Numbered from the stretch's first letter, positions 27,647 to 37,751 are shown. The stretch is 64,000 nucleotides of DNA from Haliangium sp963772315 (GCA_963772315.1 CAVYWJ010000004.1:1798001-1862000); one strand, 5' to 3'. A program made the numbers and translations. The notes: generated by a model not told the origin, from the sequence alone.

Positions 27647-28438
27647 TCAGCTGTCGATGAAGATGGGCAGCGCACAGACGGTCTCGAACCCGAGGCGGGC
27701 GAGGATGGGCGCGGAGGTCTCCTTGCGCGCCACGCTGGTGGCGAGTGGGAGGCCGCGGGCCTCGGCGTGGCGGAGGCGGGCGCTCACGAGCGCGCGGTAG
27801 AGGCCGCGCCCCCGGAACGCGGGGAGCACGACCCCGCCAACCAGGTACGCGGAGCGCTCGAGCGCCACGTAGCCCGCGACGGCTGCGGCGACGCGCTCGT
27901 ATCGCGCGAGGAAGAGGCGCTGGCGCCGGGCCGGGTCGGCGAGCATCCGTCGATGGAGAGCGTCGAGCGGAGCCGCGTCCGACTGCCATCCCTCGGCCAT
28001 CACACGCGTGAAATCGTTGACGCTGTCGAGGCCCACCTCCTCGACCGAGATCGCCCCGGCGTGCTCAGGGGGCGCGTTCTCGGGGGGCGCGTCGCTCGTG
28101 GCGCGCGCCATCACGAGCGCATCCGAGCGCTCGAGTCCGCGGCGTGCGAGCCGACCGGCGAGATCGTCCGGCTTCGTGCCCGGGCCGATCGTCCAGCGGA
28201 AACGGACGCCGAGCCGCCGGTAGGACGCGATCATCTCGTCGATGATCGCGTCGGCTTCAGCGTCCGGCAGCTCGGTACACGCGACCTCATTCATGCCGCC
28301 GCCCCTGAGGGATGGCGTCATGATCTGCCAGAAGCCGGGGCGCTCGATGATCCTCGTGTCCGGGAGGAGCACGAGCGCGCCACGGGGCGCGACGAGGACT
28401 TCGTGGAGGATCTCCTCGGGGGCGAAACCAGCGATCAT
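27647..28438 (-). CDS. GNAT-family N-acetyltransferase
   Basis: A 263-residue protein with a C-terminal GNAT domain. The acetyl-CoA loop is in VGGVVLPAFRGRGLYRALVSARLRHAEARG, followed by TSVARKETSAPILARLGFETV. The N-terminal half (IIDEMIASYRRLGVRFRWTIGPGTKPDDLAGRL) resembles a degenerate first GNAT-like half that is common in larger members. The acceptor substrate is unknown. The start ATG 28438 gives MIAGFAPEEILHEVLVA. Confidence 0.85.
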   Translation of the reverse strand: MIAGFAPEEILHEVLVAPRGALVLLPDTRIIERPGFWQIMTPSLRGGGMNEVACTELPDAEADAIIDEMIASYRRLGVRFRWTIGPGTKPDDLAGRLARRGLERSDALVMARATSDAPPENAPPEHAGAISVEEVGLDSVNDFTRVMAEGWQSDAAPLDALHRRMLADPARRQRLFLARYERVAAAVAGYVALERSAYLVGGVVLPAFRGRGLYRALVSARLRHAEARGLPLATSVARKETSAPILARLGFETVCALPIFIDS

Positions 28439-28527
28439 GACGATATTCTACGCTCTACGCGTGCGCCGCCCGCCGACCTTCGTCTTCGCAGCAGGGAGCC
28501 CGCGGCCATGGTCGTTGCGCGAGGGCG

Positions 28528-29007
28528 TCAGTCGTTCGGCTCGCCGGGCTGGCACTGTCCTGCGCAGTCGGCGCCGCCGCGCTCGGGATCGCAGGAGTCA
28601 TCCGGGTCGTCGACGCAGGTGGAGCCCTCGGGGCAGGCGATCCCGGCGATCCCGCCGCACATGGAAGGCTGGCTCTGCTGCTGGCACAGCCCCGCGCAGT
28701 CCGCGCCACCCTGGTCAGGATCGCAGTCGTCCTTCGGGTCGTCGACGCAGGTGAGGCCCTCCGGGCACTGGGCCCCGGTCAGCCCGCCACAGCTCGAGGA
28801 CGCGGCCTGACAGAGAGGTCGCGGGCAGGGGCTGCCCTTGGGGGCGCAGATATCGGGCTCGCCCGGACACCCGGGACAGCTCTCCTGGTCGGCACCACAG
28901 CTGCCGGTCGGCTCTGGGCCCGTGCCCTGGCCCGACTGCGACTTGCCCGAGCATCCGAAGAGGGCGAGACAGAGGGAGAGGAAACCACAATACATCATGT
29001 TCTGCAT
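28528..29007 (-). CDS. Small Cys-rich lipoprotein with two CGGxxGxxCPxGxxCVDDP repeats
   Basis: A 159-residue outer-envelope lipoprotein with lipobox LFGC (C19) after a short hydrophobic signal. The mature part holds a Cys-rich segment (SCGADQESCPGCPGEPDIC) and two near-identical repeats of about 43 residues with the pattern CGGxxGxxCPxGxTCVDDPxDxCDPxxGGADCAGxCQ. Such repeats are frequent in myxobacterial surface proteins; the function is unknown and they may form small disulfide knots. Confidence 0.85.
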   Translation of the reverse strand: MQNMMYCGFLSLCLALFGCSGKSQSGQGTGPEPTGSCGADQESCPGCPGEPDICAPKGSPCPRPLCQAASSSCGGLTGAQCPEGLTCVDDPKDDCDPDQGGADCAGLCQQQSQPSMCGGIAGIACPEGSTCVDDPDDSCDPERGGADCAGQCQPGEPND

Positions 29008-29374
29008 CTGAGTTCTCCTGACTGAGGTCGAAGGACCTGCTCCTGGCCGGTATCATCACCGGCCAGGCCGCCACTCATCCTGGTGATACCGATCCTAAGC
29101 TGCCATCCCCGGCCCGCTCCAGCAAGCGCCCGACCATGTGTCCGAGGGAATACCACGCAGCAGCGGGCGCTCGACCGGGCGCCGCCAGCCGCTGGCGGCC
29201 CTGTTGCGCACGTGGGCGCGCTCACCTCTCTTGCGGGCGCTGGACGAACGTTCGATTTCCGGTCAGTTGTTTTCGTTCGGTCCATCACGCTCGCTGCGCC
29301 GGCGCGCATATTCGGTTGCAAACCGGCAGCAAGCGGCACGTTTTCAATTGAACGGACGAGCTCGCGAGATTTAG
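29008..29374. other. Divergent intergenic region upstream of the GG-leader peptide
   Basis: No gene seen in this 367-bp stretch. The right half (29250-29374) is AT-richer than average and contains TTTTCAATTGAACGGAC, a plausible promoter area for the small peptide gene; no exact -35/-10 pair is claimed. Confidence 0.35.
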
Positions 29375-29408
29375 TGTTTTCGAGTCCTCATCGAGGATTG
29401 CTCGAACA
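29375..29408 (+). promoter_or_regulatory. Nested inverted repeat in the 5' region of the GG-leader peptide gene
   Basis: The inner perfect stem TCCTC-ATC-GAGGA (29385-29397) is enclosed by TGTTTTCGAG (29375-29384) pairing with CTCGAACA (29401-29408) with a two-T bulge. It ends 9 bp before AAGGAGG, so as RNA it would sit right next to the ribosome-binding site. As DNA it could be an operator. Confidence 0.55.
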
Positions 29409-29430
29409 CTCGTAGTCAAGGAGGTCTCCG

Positions 29431-29595
29431 ATGGTCAAGATGATCACCCTCACTCGCCAGGTTGCCCCCGCCGCCAGGCCGTCCGCGCTGGGCAGCGCAG
29501 AGCTCGCGCTCGCCACCGGCGGCGCCGAGGCCAGCACCTCGGTCATGAAGTCCCAGCACGACACCGCCAAGGCCGTGATCGGCAACCTCCGCTGA
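29431..29595 (+). CDS. Putative double-glycine leader peptide (RiPP/bacteriocin-like precursor)
   Basis: A 54-residue peptide. A strong ribosome-binding site AAGGAGG (29418-29424) lies 6 bp before ATG 29431. The N-terminal 30 residues end in LGSAELALATGG, matching the LxxxELxxxxGG consensus recognised by C39-type peptidase/transporters and typical RiPP leaders. The predicted 24-residue remainder, AEASTSVMKSQHDTAKAVIGNLR preceded by the GG site, has Ser, Thr and His but no Cys. A GC-rich hairpin follows the stop (29597-29618). No maturation enzyme or exporter is adjacent; the downstream flavin oxidoreductase is the only nearby enzyme. Confidence 0.6.
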   Translation: MVKMITLTRQVAPAARPSALGSAELALATGGAEASTSVMKSQHDTAKAVIGNLR

Positions 29596-29701
29596 GCGCC
29601 CCGGCCCACCGCCGGGCGCGTGGGGGTCCCAGGGCGCCCCGACGCCTCCCCCCGGGCTCCTGGCGTGACAGTAAGTAGAACAGTAACAATGGCTTACGCG
29701 C

Positions 29702-29753
29702 AAAATAGACTGATCGACATATTTTCCTCTTGCGAAATATACTGCCCGGTATA
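29702..29753. promoter_or_regulatory. Operator-like inverted repeats upstream of the OYE gene
   Basis: Three overlapping inverted repeats lie within 52 bp of unusually AT-rich DNA just before the OYE start: AAAATA-N12-TATTTT (29702-29725), ATATTT-N10-AAATAT (29719-29740) and TATAC-N6-GTATA (29738-29753). The first contains AATAGACTGATCGACATAT, which from memory resembles the TAGACC-type boxes of NemR/LmrA/YxaF TetR repressors. A TATAAAT at 29750-29756 could be the -10 box. Confidence 0.55.
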
Positions 29754-29764
29754 AATTGCTGGGC

Positions 29765-31057
29765 ATGACGAACGCCGCCCCGCCGCAAGCCATCCTTTCC
29801 CGCCCGCTCTCGCTCCGCTCGGGAGCGTCGCTGCCCAACCGCCTGGCCAAGGGAGCCATGAGCGAAGTGCTCGCCGATCCCGTGACCGGCGCGCCCACGG
29901 ACCGTCTCGTCCGGCTGTACGAACGATGGAGTCGCAGCGGCGCCGGACTCCTGATCACGGGTCACGTGATCATCGATCGTGGCGGTGTGGGCGAGCCGGG
30001 TAACGTGGTGATCGAGGACGATCGCCACCTGGCCGGTCTGCGCCGCTGGGCCGAGGCCGGGCAGGCGCACGGCGCGCGGATGTGGATGCAGCTCAACCAC
30101 GCCGGCCGGCAGACGCCGAAGCGCGTGGTGCGCCAGCCGGTGGCGCCGTCGCCCGTGGGGCTGCGCGGCTTCGGCGGGATGTTCGCCCGGCCGCGCGCGC
30201 TGACCGGCGACGAGATCGAGGGTCTGATCGGCCGCTTTGCCGGCGCGGCCGTGGTGGCCCGCGACGCGGGGTTCGCGGGCGTGCAGGTGCACGCGGCGCA
30301 CGGCTATCTCTTCAGCCAGTTCCTGTCGCCGCTCGTCAACCAGCGCGACGACGACTGGGGCGGCGATGTCGCCGGTCGCATGCGCTTCCTGGTCGAGACC
30401 GTGCGCGCGATCCGGGCCGCGGTCGGCCCCGACTTCGGCCTGGGCGTGAAGCTGAACTCGGCCGACTTCCAGCGCGGCGGCTTCACCACCGAGGAGGCAA
30501 TGCAGGTGGCGCAGGCGCTCGACGCGGCCGGCATCGACCTCCTGGAGGTCACGGGCGGCAACTACGAGAGCCCGGCCATGACCGGCAGCGGCGAGCTGCC
30601 CGCTGCGCAGCGCGCGACCTCGGTGCAGCGCGAGGCGTACTTCCTCGAGTACGCGCAGCGCATCCGCACCGTCACCGCGGTGCCCATCCTGCTGACGGGC
30701 GGCATGCGCACGGCAGCGACCATGGCCGCGGCGATCACGGGCGGCGCGGTCGACGCGGTCGGCCTGGCCCGGCCCATGGCGTTCGAGCCGGATCTGCCGG
30801 CCAGGCTCCTGGCCGGCGCCGAGGCCGCCGAGGCCGTGCGCATTCGCTCGCGGGTGCGTAAAATCGACGACATGCTGCAGGTGTTCTGGTACCAGGCCCA
30901 GATCCACGCGATGGCCGATGGCCGCGAGCCCGATCCGGCGCTCGGGCGCTGGTCTGCGCTGTGGCACGGCCTGCGCAGCTCGATCCTGGCGCGCGCGCCG
31001 CGCGAGCAGGCAAGCCCGGCGCCGGTACCCGCGCCCGCGGCTGCCGCAGGAGGATGA
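29765..31057 (+). CDS. NADH:flavin oxidoreductase, old yellow enzyme family
   Basis: A 430-residue FMN TIM-barrel ene-reductase. Motifs: NRLAKGAMSE near the start, MQLNHAGRQ, then GVQVHAAHGYLFSQFLSP and NQRDDDWGG (substrate and FMN contacts), GVKLNSADFQRGGF and LLTGGMRTA with a C-terminal AVGLARPMAFEPDLP phosphate-binding loop. Such enzymes reduce activated C=C bonds of electrophiles. The start is ATG 29765. It is directly followed, with a 1-bp gap, by a TetR gene, the arrangement of nemR/nemA-like electrophile-response pairs. Confidence 0.92.
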   Translation: MTNAAPPQAILSRPLSLRSGASLPNRLAKGAMSEVLADPVTGAPTDRLVRLYERWSRSGAGLLITGHVIIDRGGVGEPGNVVIEDDRHLAGLRRWAEAGQAHGARMWMQLNHAGRQTPKRVVRQPVAPSPVGLRGFGGMFARPRALTGDEIEGLIGRFAGAAVVARDAGFAGVQVHAAHGYLFSQFLSPLVNQRDDDWGGDVAGRMRFLVETVRAIRAAVGPDFGLGVKLNSADFQRGGFTTEEAMQVAQALDAAGIDLLEVTGGNYESPAMTGSGELPAAQRATSVQREAYFLEYAQRIRTVTAVPILLTGGMRTAATMAAAITGGAVDAVGLARPMAFEPDLPARLLAGAEAAEAVRIRSRVRKIDDMLQVFWYQAQIHAMADGREPDPALGRWSALWHGLRSSILARAPREQASPAPVPAPAAAAGG

Positions 31058-31058
31058 T

Positions 31059-31673
31059 ATGTTGACGAGCAAGGGCGAGCGCAGTCGGGCCAAGCTGGTG
31101 GGCGCCACCGCAGCGCTGCTGCAGCGCCAGGGGTATCACGCCACCGGCCTGGTACAGATCGTCCAGGAGAGCGGCGCGCCGCGCGGATCGCTCTACTTCT
31201 ACTTTCCGGGCGGCAAGGAGGAGCTGGCGTGCACGGCGCTGGCCGAGGCGGGCGAGGTGATGCGCCAGCGCCTGGAGGCCGCGATCGCGGCGGCGCCGGA
31301 GCCGGTCATGGCGGTCAGCGAGGTGTGCCGGGTGCTGGGCGAGGCGCTGGTCGCGTCGGACTACGCGCAAGGCTGCCCGCTGGCCACGGTGGCGCTGGAG
31401 GCGTCGGCCGCGTCGGATGCGGTGCGCGAGGTGTGCGCCACGCACTACGCGCGCTGGGAAGCGTCGATCGCGGCCCGGCTGGTCGAAGCCGGCGCGGATC
31501 CGGGACGCGCGGCCGAGATGGCCACGTTCACGCTGGCGACCATCGAGGGCGCGCTGCTGCTGGCCAAGGTCAAGCGCGATCTGGCGCCGCTGGAGCAGGT
31601 AGGCAGGAACCTGGGCCTGCTGATGCGGCAGATGCTCGGGCCGGCCGCAGCGCGTGCCCCGGGCGAGGCCTGA
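31059..31673 (+). CDS. TetR-family regulator (LmrA/YxaF/NemR-like)
   Basis: A 204-residue repressor. The N-terminal HTH is GATAALLQRQGYHATGLVQIVQESGAPRGSLYFYFPGGKEEL. The C-terminal ligand domain contains ASDYAQGCPLATVALEASA, characteristic of the LmrA/YxaF subgroup, and several Cys residues that could sense electrophiles. It probably represses the OYE operon through the inverted repeats at 29702-29753. AGGAGG precedes ATG 31059. Confidence 0.9.
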   Translation: MLTSKGERSRAKLVGATAALLQRQGYHATGLVQIVQESGAPRGSLYFYFPGGKEELACTALAEAGEVMRQRLEAAIAAAPEPVMAVSEVCRVLGEALVASDYAQGCPLATVALEASAASDAVREVCATHYARWEASIAARLVEAGADPGRAAEMATFTLATIEGALLLAKVKRDLAPLEQVGRNLGLLMRQMLGPAAARAPGEA

Positions 31674-31838
31674 CCGGGCTGCTGGGCCCCGGGCCCGGAC
31701 GAGCCCGGGACGCTCTGTCCGGCGTGCCGGCGCAGCTCGCCAGCGCGGTCAGGAGCACCGCCTGCGCCATGCGGCCGGCGTTACGCGCGACCATGTGCGT
31801 GGAACGGCTCCCGCGCTGCATGGTGCTTCTCATAGTCG

Positions 31839-33647
31839 CTAGCGCGCGGACGTGCCGCGGGCCTGCCCCTTTTGCACGTGGCTCGGACGCTTCTTGGCAG
31901 CGTCCATGTCCTCGGGGCTCATCGTCAGGGACGCCTCGGGGAACTTGGCGATCGACATGCTCGAATAGCGGTGATCTTCGAAGTTGACCACGGACAGCCG
32001 GCCGGAGCCGAGGACCGTGTTGCCGGCCTTGCTGGCATACGCGCCGCGTCCCTCGCGCTTGGTCGCCGTGCCGTCCATCTGGCGGATGTGGAGACCCACG
32101 GTGGTATTGCCGCTGTCCGTCTTGAACTCGCCCTTGTCGTTGCGCGAGGCCATGCCGTTGGCGTCGGAGCGGATGCCCAGGGTGTTGCCCTCGATGGTGC
32201 GCAGCTCACCCGTGGTCGCGTCGTAGGAGTTGACCATGACGATGTGCTGCGCCTTGGTCCCGCCCGAGTGATTGATCAGGCACACGTCGCCGGAGCGGAA
32301 CGGCGCGCCACCCTCCTGGATCTCGCTCTGGATCGCGGCGCGTGGCGTCCACGTCCGCTCCGAGCCGCGGAGCTGGTGATACTGGCGCAGATCCATCCAC
32401 CGGCCCTCCTCGGGCACCCAGAGCGTCAGCGGGACGCGAGACCCGTTGATCTTCTGGGTGTAGTTGAAGAAGTCGTTCACGTTGCCGACCTCGTAGAATC
32501 CCGCGCGCAGCTCGCCGTCCAGGCCGGCCGAGCGGAACAGGTGCGTGGCCACGAACATCCCGCACCAGTCCTCGGGCTCCCAGCCCTTGCCGACGATCTT
32601 GGACTGGACACCGTAGCGGTTGTATCCAGACTCGGCGAACACCGCGTTGAGGCCATCGCGCGCGCCGTCCTTGCTCTTGAGCGCTTTGTCCGCAGCGGCC
32701 TGGGTCGTGGCGTCCGCGGTCGCGATCGAGTCCTGCCGGTAGCCCGTCACCCAGTCGCCGCGCGCCGAGAGCACGCCCAGGCCCTGGTAGATGGCCAGCG
32801 CTGCATCCGCGACGTTGCCGGCGCCGCCGGCCAGGAGCTGCCGGACGTCCTCGATCAGCACGCTGGTCGACCCGTGCGCCGCCCGGCTGAGCCCGGCCGC
32901 CGCCGTGCGCATGCGATCCACCTCCGAGCTGCCGGGCAGGGTCGCCTGCTGCGGAGGCTGGGCCGGCGTGTCGCCCTCGGCCGGCGTTGACGCCAGCGGC
33001 GAGGACAGCCGCACCAGCGTCTCCACCTGGGCGCGGATGTCGTTGGCCATGGTGGTCATGTGACCGGCGGCTTGCTCGGCAGCGGCCGCGATGGCCGTGC
33101 CCAGACGGCCGCGATCGGGGTGATCCGCGGGCAGGGCGCCGTGCGCCTGGATGGCCTCGTGCAGGCGCCGCTGCACGTTCTCGAGCCAGGTCAGGGCGTC
33201 CGCAATACCGAGCGCGTTGCCCGACGTGCTGATGACCGGCGCGGTGAACCGGAGCCCTGCAGCCAGCGCAGCGACGTCCACGGCTGGCGCTTGCGGCTGC
33301 GGCGCGGCCTCCGTACCGACCTGCGGCTGCGGCGCGGTCTGCGTGCCGACCTGCGGAAGCTGCTGTCTCTGGACTGCCTGACCCGCCGGCTGAGCCGCCG
33401 GCTGGCCCGCCGGCGACAGCGCGCTCAGGCCGCGGTGGGCTGCATCCATCTCGGCATCCAGCGAGTCCAGGGCGGACCGGGGCCGGGCAGCCGATGCGCC
33501 GGGCGCGAGCGGCTTGCGCTGGACGGCCTGGCCTTGCCCGTCGCCCAGCCTGCTCGCGCGCGTGACCTTGCCCGGCGCTGGCGCGTGCGGCATCTCCGCC
33601 TTGCGTGGATCCTCGGAGACGTCTTGCTTCCGGCCGTCCTGCTTCAT
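31839..33647 (-). CDS. CHAP-like domain protein with VQRK-motif N-terminus (possible injected effector)
   Basis: A 602-residue protein with no signal peptide. Residues 1-120 are disordered, with GKVTRASRL, VQRK (42-45), VQRQ (92-95) and tandem Pro/Gln/Ala repeats (QVGTQTAPQPQVGTEAAPQPQ). Residues 125-275 are helical. A C-terminal region (about 325-500) has CHAP/NlpC-like features: EDWCGMFVATHLFRSAG with C362, then SGDVCLINH, AQHIVMVNSY with H468, and EGNT. VQRK/VQRQ motifs are typical of proteins linked to extracellular contractile injection systems, so this may be a peptidoglycan- or amide-cleaving cargo. No injection-system genes are in the window. AAGGAG precedes ATG 33647. Confidence 0.75.
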   Translation of the reverse strand: MKQDGRKQDVSEDPRKAEMPHAPAPGKVTRASRLGDGQGQAVQRKPLAPGASAARPRSALDSLDAEMDAAHRGLSALSPAGQPAAQPAGQAVQRQQLPQVGTQTAPQPQVGTEAAPQPQAPAVDVAALAAGLRFTAPVISTSGNALGIADALTWLENVQRRLHEAIQAHGALPADHPDRGRLGTAIAAAAEQAAGHMTTMANDIRAQVETLVRLSSPLASTPAEGDTPAQPPQQATLPGSSEVDRMRTAAAGLSRAAHGSTSVLIEDVRQLLAGGAGNVADAALAIYQGLGVLSARGDWVTGYRQDSIATADATTQAAADKALKSKDGARDGLNAVFAESGYNRYGVQSKIVGKGWEPEDWCGMFVATHLFRSAGLDGELRAGFYEVGNVNDFFNYTQKINGSRVPLTLWVPEEGRWMDLRQYHQLRGSERTWTPRAAIQSEIQEGGAPFRSGDVCLINHSGGTKAQHIVMVNSYDATTGELRTIEGNTLGIRSDANGMASRNDKGEFKTDSGNTTVGLHIRQMDGTATKREGRGAYASKAGNTVLGSGRLSVVNFEDHRYSSMSIAKFPEASLTMSPEDMDAAKKRPSHVQKGQARGTSAR

Positions 33648-33734
33648 TCAGAGCTCCTTGTGCTCACTCCGACCGCCGAGTGAAACACGAACTCTGACGG
33701 GGTACCATCCCCAAGATGGCCGGCGCGTACGAGC

Positions 33735-34679
33735 TCAGGTTGTGAGGCCCGCGTGCTCGTCGAGGTTCAGGGCCAGGTGGACGTTCTGCATTGCCTGCGA
33801 GGCTGCGCCTTTGAGCAGGTTGTCCAGCACGGACACGACCGCCAGGTGCCGGCCGTCTTCGCTCGGGGTCAAGCCGCCCACCACGGCGCGCGGGGTGCCG
33901 GCCACATCGCGGATCTCGGGGGGGTGGTCGGTGACTGCCACCAGCCGCTCCCCGGCGTACGCGGCGGCAAAGGCCTGGCGCAGCTCGGCCGGGGTCACGC
34001 CGGGCCGCAGGGTGACGCTGGCCGTGACGCTCAGGCCGCGGAAGAACGCGGCCACGTGCGGCAAGAAGCGCACTGTCGCGCCCAGGTGATGGCTGACCTC
34101 GCGCTCGTGGACGTGGCCGGTCAGGCTGTAGGGCATCAGGTTCTCGGCCAGCCGGTCGGGATCGTTGCGCGGCGAGGGCGTGGTGCCTGCGCCGCTGTAG
34201 CCCGACACGCCGAAGCAGCGCGGCTCGCCGTCGAGGAAGGGCAGGAGCGGGCGCAGGGCGAGCTGCATGGCCGTGGCGTAGCAGCCGGGGTTGCTGATGC
34301 GCCGGGCGCCGCGCAGGCGGTCGCGAAAATGCTCGGGCAAGCCGTAGGTCCAGGCGGGATCGAAGCGATGATCGGCGCTGAGATCCACCAGGATGGTCCC
34401 GGGCCGCGCGGCTTCGATGGCGGCCACGTAGGGCGCGGCCAGGCCGTTGGGCAGGGCCAGGATGACCACGTCTGCGTCGCGCTCGGCGCATGCCGCGGCG
34501 TCGAGGTCTTCGAAGCGCTGGCTGCCCAGGCCCGGGACCAGCGCGTCCACGGCCTGGCCCGCGAGCTCGCGCGACGACGCGTAGGCCAGCGACAGCGCGG
34601 GGTGACCGGCCAGGAGCTGCAGGAGCTCGCGGCCGACGTGACCGCGGGCGCCGATGAGCCCGACGCGGTGCGTGCCCAT
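33735..34679 (-). CDS. argC: N-acetyl-gamma-glutamyl-phosphate reductase
   Basis: A 314-residue NADPH-dependent reductase of arginine biosynthesis. The Rossmann motif is VGLIGARGHVGRELL, the catalytic Cys is C133 in SNPGCYATAM, followed by GVSGYSGAGTTPSPRND and the conserved His-containing HVHEREVSHHLG. It starts at the ATG overlapping the argB stop (ATGA), so the two genes are translationally coupled and in pathway order (kinase then reductase). Confidence 0.94.
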   Translation of the reverse strand: MGTHRVGLIGARGHVGRELLQLLAGHPALSLAYASSRELAGQAVDALVPGLGSQRFEDLDAAACAERDADVVILALPNGLAAPYVAAIEAARPGTILVDLSADHRFDPAWTYGLPEHFRDRLRGARRISNPGCYATAMQLALRPLLPFLDGEPRCFGVSGYSGAGTTPSPRNDPDRLAENLMPYSLTGHVHEREVSHHLGATVRFLPHVAAFFRGLSVTASVTLRPGVTPAELRQAFAAAYAGERLVAVTDHPPEIRDVAGTPRAVVGGLTPSEDGRHLAVVSVLDNLLKGAASQAMQNVHLALNLDEHAGLTT

Positions 34680-36014
34680 CAGCGGGCTCCGATCGTGGCT
34701 GGCCGCTGGCGGGCTTCGGAGACGCAGCGGGCGATCTCGGCGAAGTCCTCGAAGCCGTACCAGAAGACGTTCCAGGGCGAGCCCTTGATGCAGCCGTCGG
34801 CCTCCTGGAAGTAGAAGCCGTTGATGGCGTTCTCGCGCCGCGAGCGCCAGTAGAGCTTGGGATGGTCCTGGCGCATGCGCAGCCAGGTGACGCGGCCCAG
34901 GCCCTCGCCGCGGGCCTCGTCCGAGACCGCGAACTTGTCGAGGTGGGCGATGCCGTTCTCCAGCGTGAGCAGGGCCGCCGCGCGGTAGCTGCGCGTGACG
35001 TAGGCGCGGTAGAGCGGCGTGCGCTCGAAGTAGTCGTTGGCCAGGGGCTTGCGGAAGCTGCTCTCCAGCAGATCCTTGAGGCGGGCGAGGTCGATCCCGT
35101 CCCAGCGTTCGAAGACGTCGATGTACTCGCCGCGCCGCACCAGCGTGCCCGAGCCGCGGTGGGTGAAGAGCTTCGCGCGCGAGCTGGTCGGGGCGCGTGA
35201 TCGACACCGAGGACGAGGCCGGCAGGATCTGCAGGATGGCGCGGAGCTGCTCCACCTTGACGCGCATGCTCGCAGACATCCAGGGCTGGTGCACGAGCTC
35301 GTCGAAGTCGGTGGTCAGGTGGATCGCGGGCATGATCTCGCCGTGCTCGCCGGGGATGCCGCCGGTCCGGGTCAGGAAGATCACCTTGTATGGCTGGAAG
35401 TGGCGCACCAGCGCGTGGGCCGCGGTGTCGGCGTCGAGGTGGAGGATCTGGCCGTCCGCGGTCTCGCCCACGCTGGCCAGCACCGGGATCGAGCTGGCGC
35501 GGATGCTGGCCGTGATCGCGTGCTCGTGGATGCGATCGATGTCGCCGACCAGGCCGAGATCGGCCGGGGCCAGCGGGTGACACTCGAACACGCCGCCGGT
35601 GATGCCGGTCGCGCGCGTGCCGAGCTGCTGCAGCGCGTCCACGAGCCGGATGTTCTCGGCCGCGAGCATGCGCCGGGCCACGGCCAGCACCTCGGGCGGG
35701 GTCACGCGCATGCCTTCGTGCATGCGATGCGCGATCCCGGCGTCGGCCAGCGCCTGATCGATCTGCGGGCCAGCGCCGTGCACCACGATCGGGATCAACC
35801 CGACCCGGTGCAGGAACGACAGCGACGACGCCAGGCTGTCCATGTCGTCGCGCAGGATGGCCCCGCCGACCTTGATCACGGCGAACCGCGACGAGCCCAC
35901 GTCGCTGAACCGCTTCAGATATTGCTGGATTTCCTTGGCGCTGCCGATGTTGCTGAGCAGCCGCACGATGGTGGTGCGGGTGTCGTGATCTGCCTGCTGC
36001 ATTGCGTCGTCCAT
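34679..36014 (-). CDS. argB: Bifunctional N-acetylglutamate kinase/synthase, Xanthomonas type (apparent frameshift at 35168-35174)
   Basis: The amino-acid kinase domain (SAKEIQQYLKRF; FAVIKVGGAILRDDMD; VVHGAGPQIDQALADAG; GVFECHPL) is joined to a C-terminal GNAT (NAGS) domain (ALLTLENGIAHLDKFAVSD; GEGLGRVTWLRMRQD; FWYGFEDF). This is the vertebrate/Xanthomonas-like fusion, carrying the first two steps of arginine synthesis. The frame breaks in RPDQLARE. Removing one A from GAAGCTC (minus strand) gives Arg-Glu-Leu-Phe-Thr-His-Arg-Gly-Ser-Gly-Thr-Leu, the conserved linker, so the break is likely artefactual. The start is ATG 36014, or ATG 36002. Confidence 0.88.
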
Positions 36015-36371
36015 ATACCACGGCGCACCGCGGCAACCAGCATCGTGACGCAGCAACAACCGCAATGCGTCATGGCCGCGGCCGAGCTGGGGGGGCGAGA
36101 CTCCACTGGACAGGGCTCGAGAATCACGCACGGCAATCCACTTTGCTGGCGTGGAAACTCGATGTTGACGCAGCGCGCTGACGCACTGCACGAAGCCGGC
36201 GCGCGGCGCGCAGCCGCCGACGCATGCGCAGCCTTTGCCGCGTAAGGCGCTACACGGCCGCAGACCGTGAACTCCAGATGCTCACGGTTACACTTGCGCA
36301 CATATTTTGTGGACCGCATTCGAGAGCGCGTGATACGGTTTTTATAGGGCGTATATTAAGGAGATACCAGA
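36015..36371. other. Divergent intergenic region between argB and the ABC1 kinase gene
   Basis: A 357-bp spacer with no gene seen. A candidate + strand promoter is TTGTGG (36307-36312) with TGATAC (36331-36336) at 18-bp spacing, and AAGGAGAT just before ATG 36372 is a strong ribosome-binding site. The stretch 36295-36360 is AT-rich relative to the genome. Confidence 0.4.

Positions 36372-37751
<1,380 letters not shown>

Noticed and set aside
33735..36191. A single 818-residue ArgB-ArgC fusion protein
   Set aside because: The region between the kinase domain and ArgC in that frame is out-of-frame sequence; the true frame encodes the GNAT domain and ArgC has its own ATG overlapping the argB stop.
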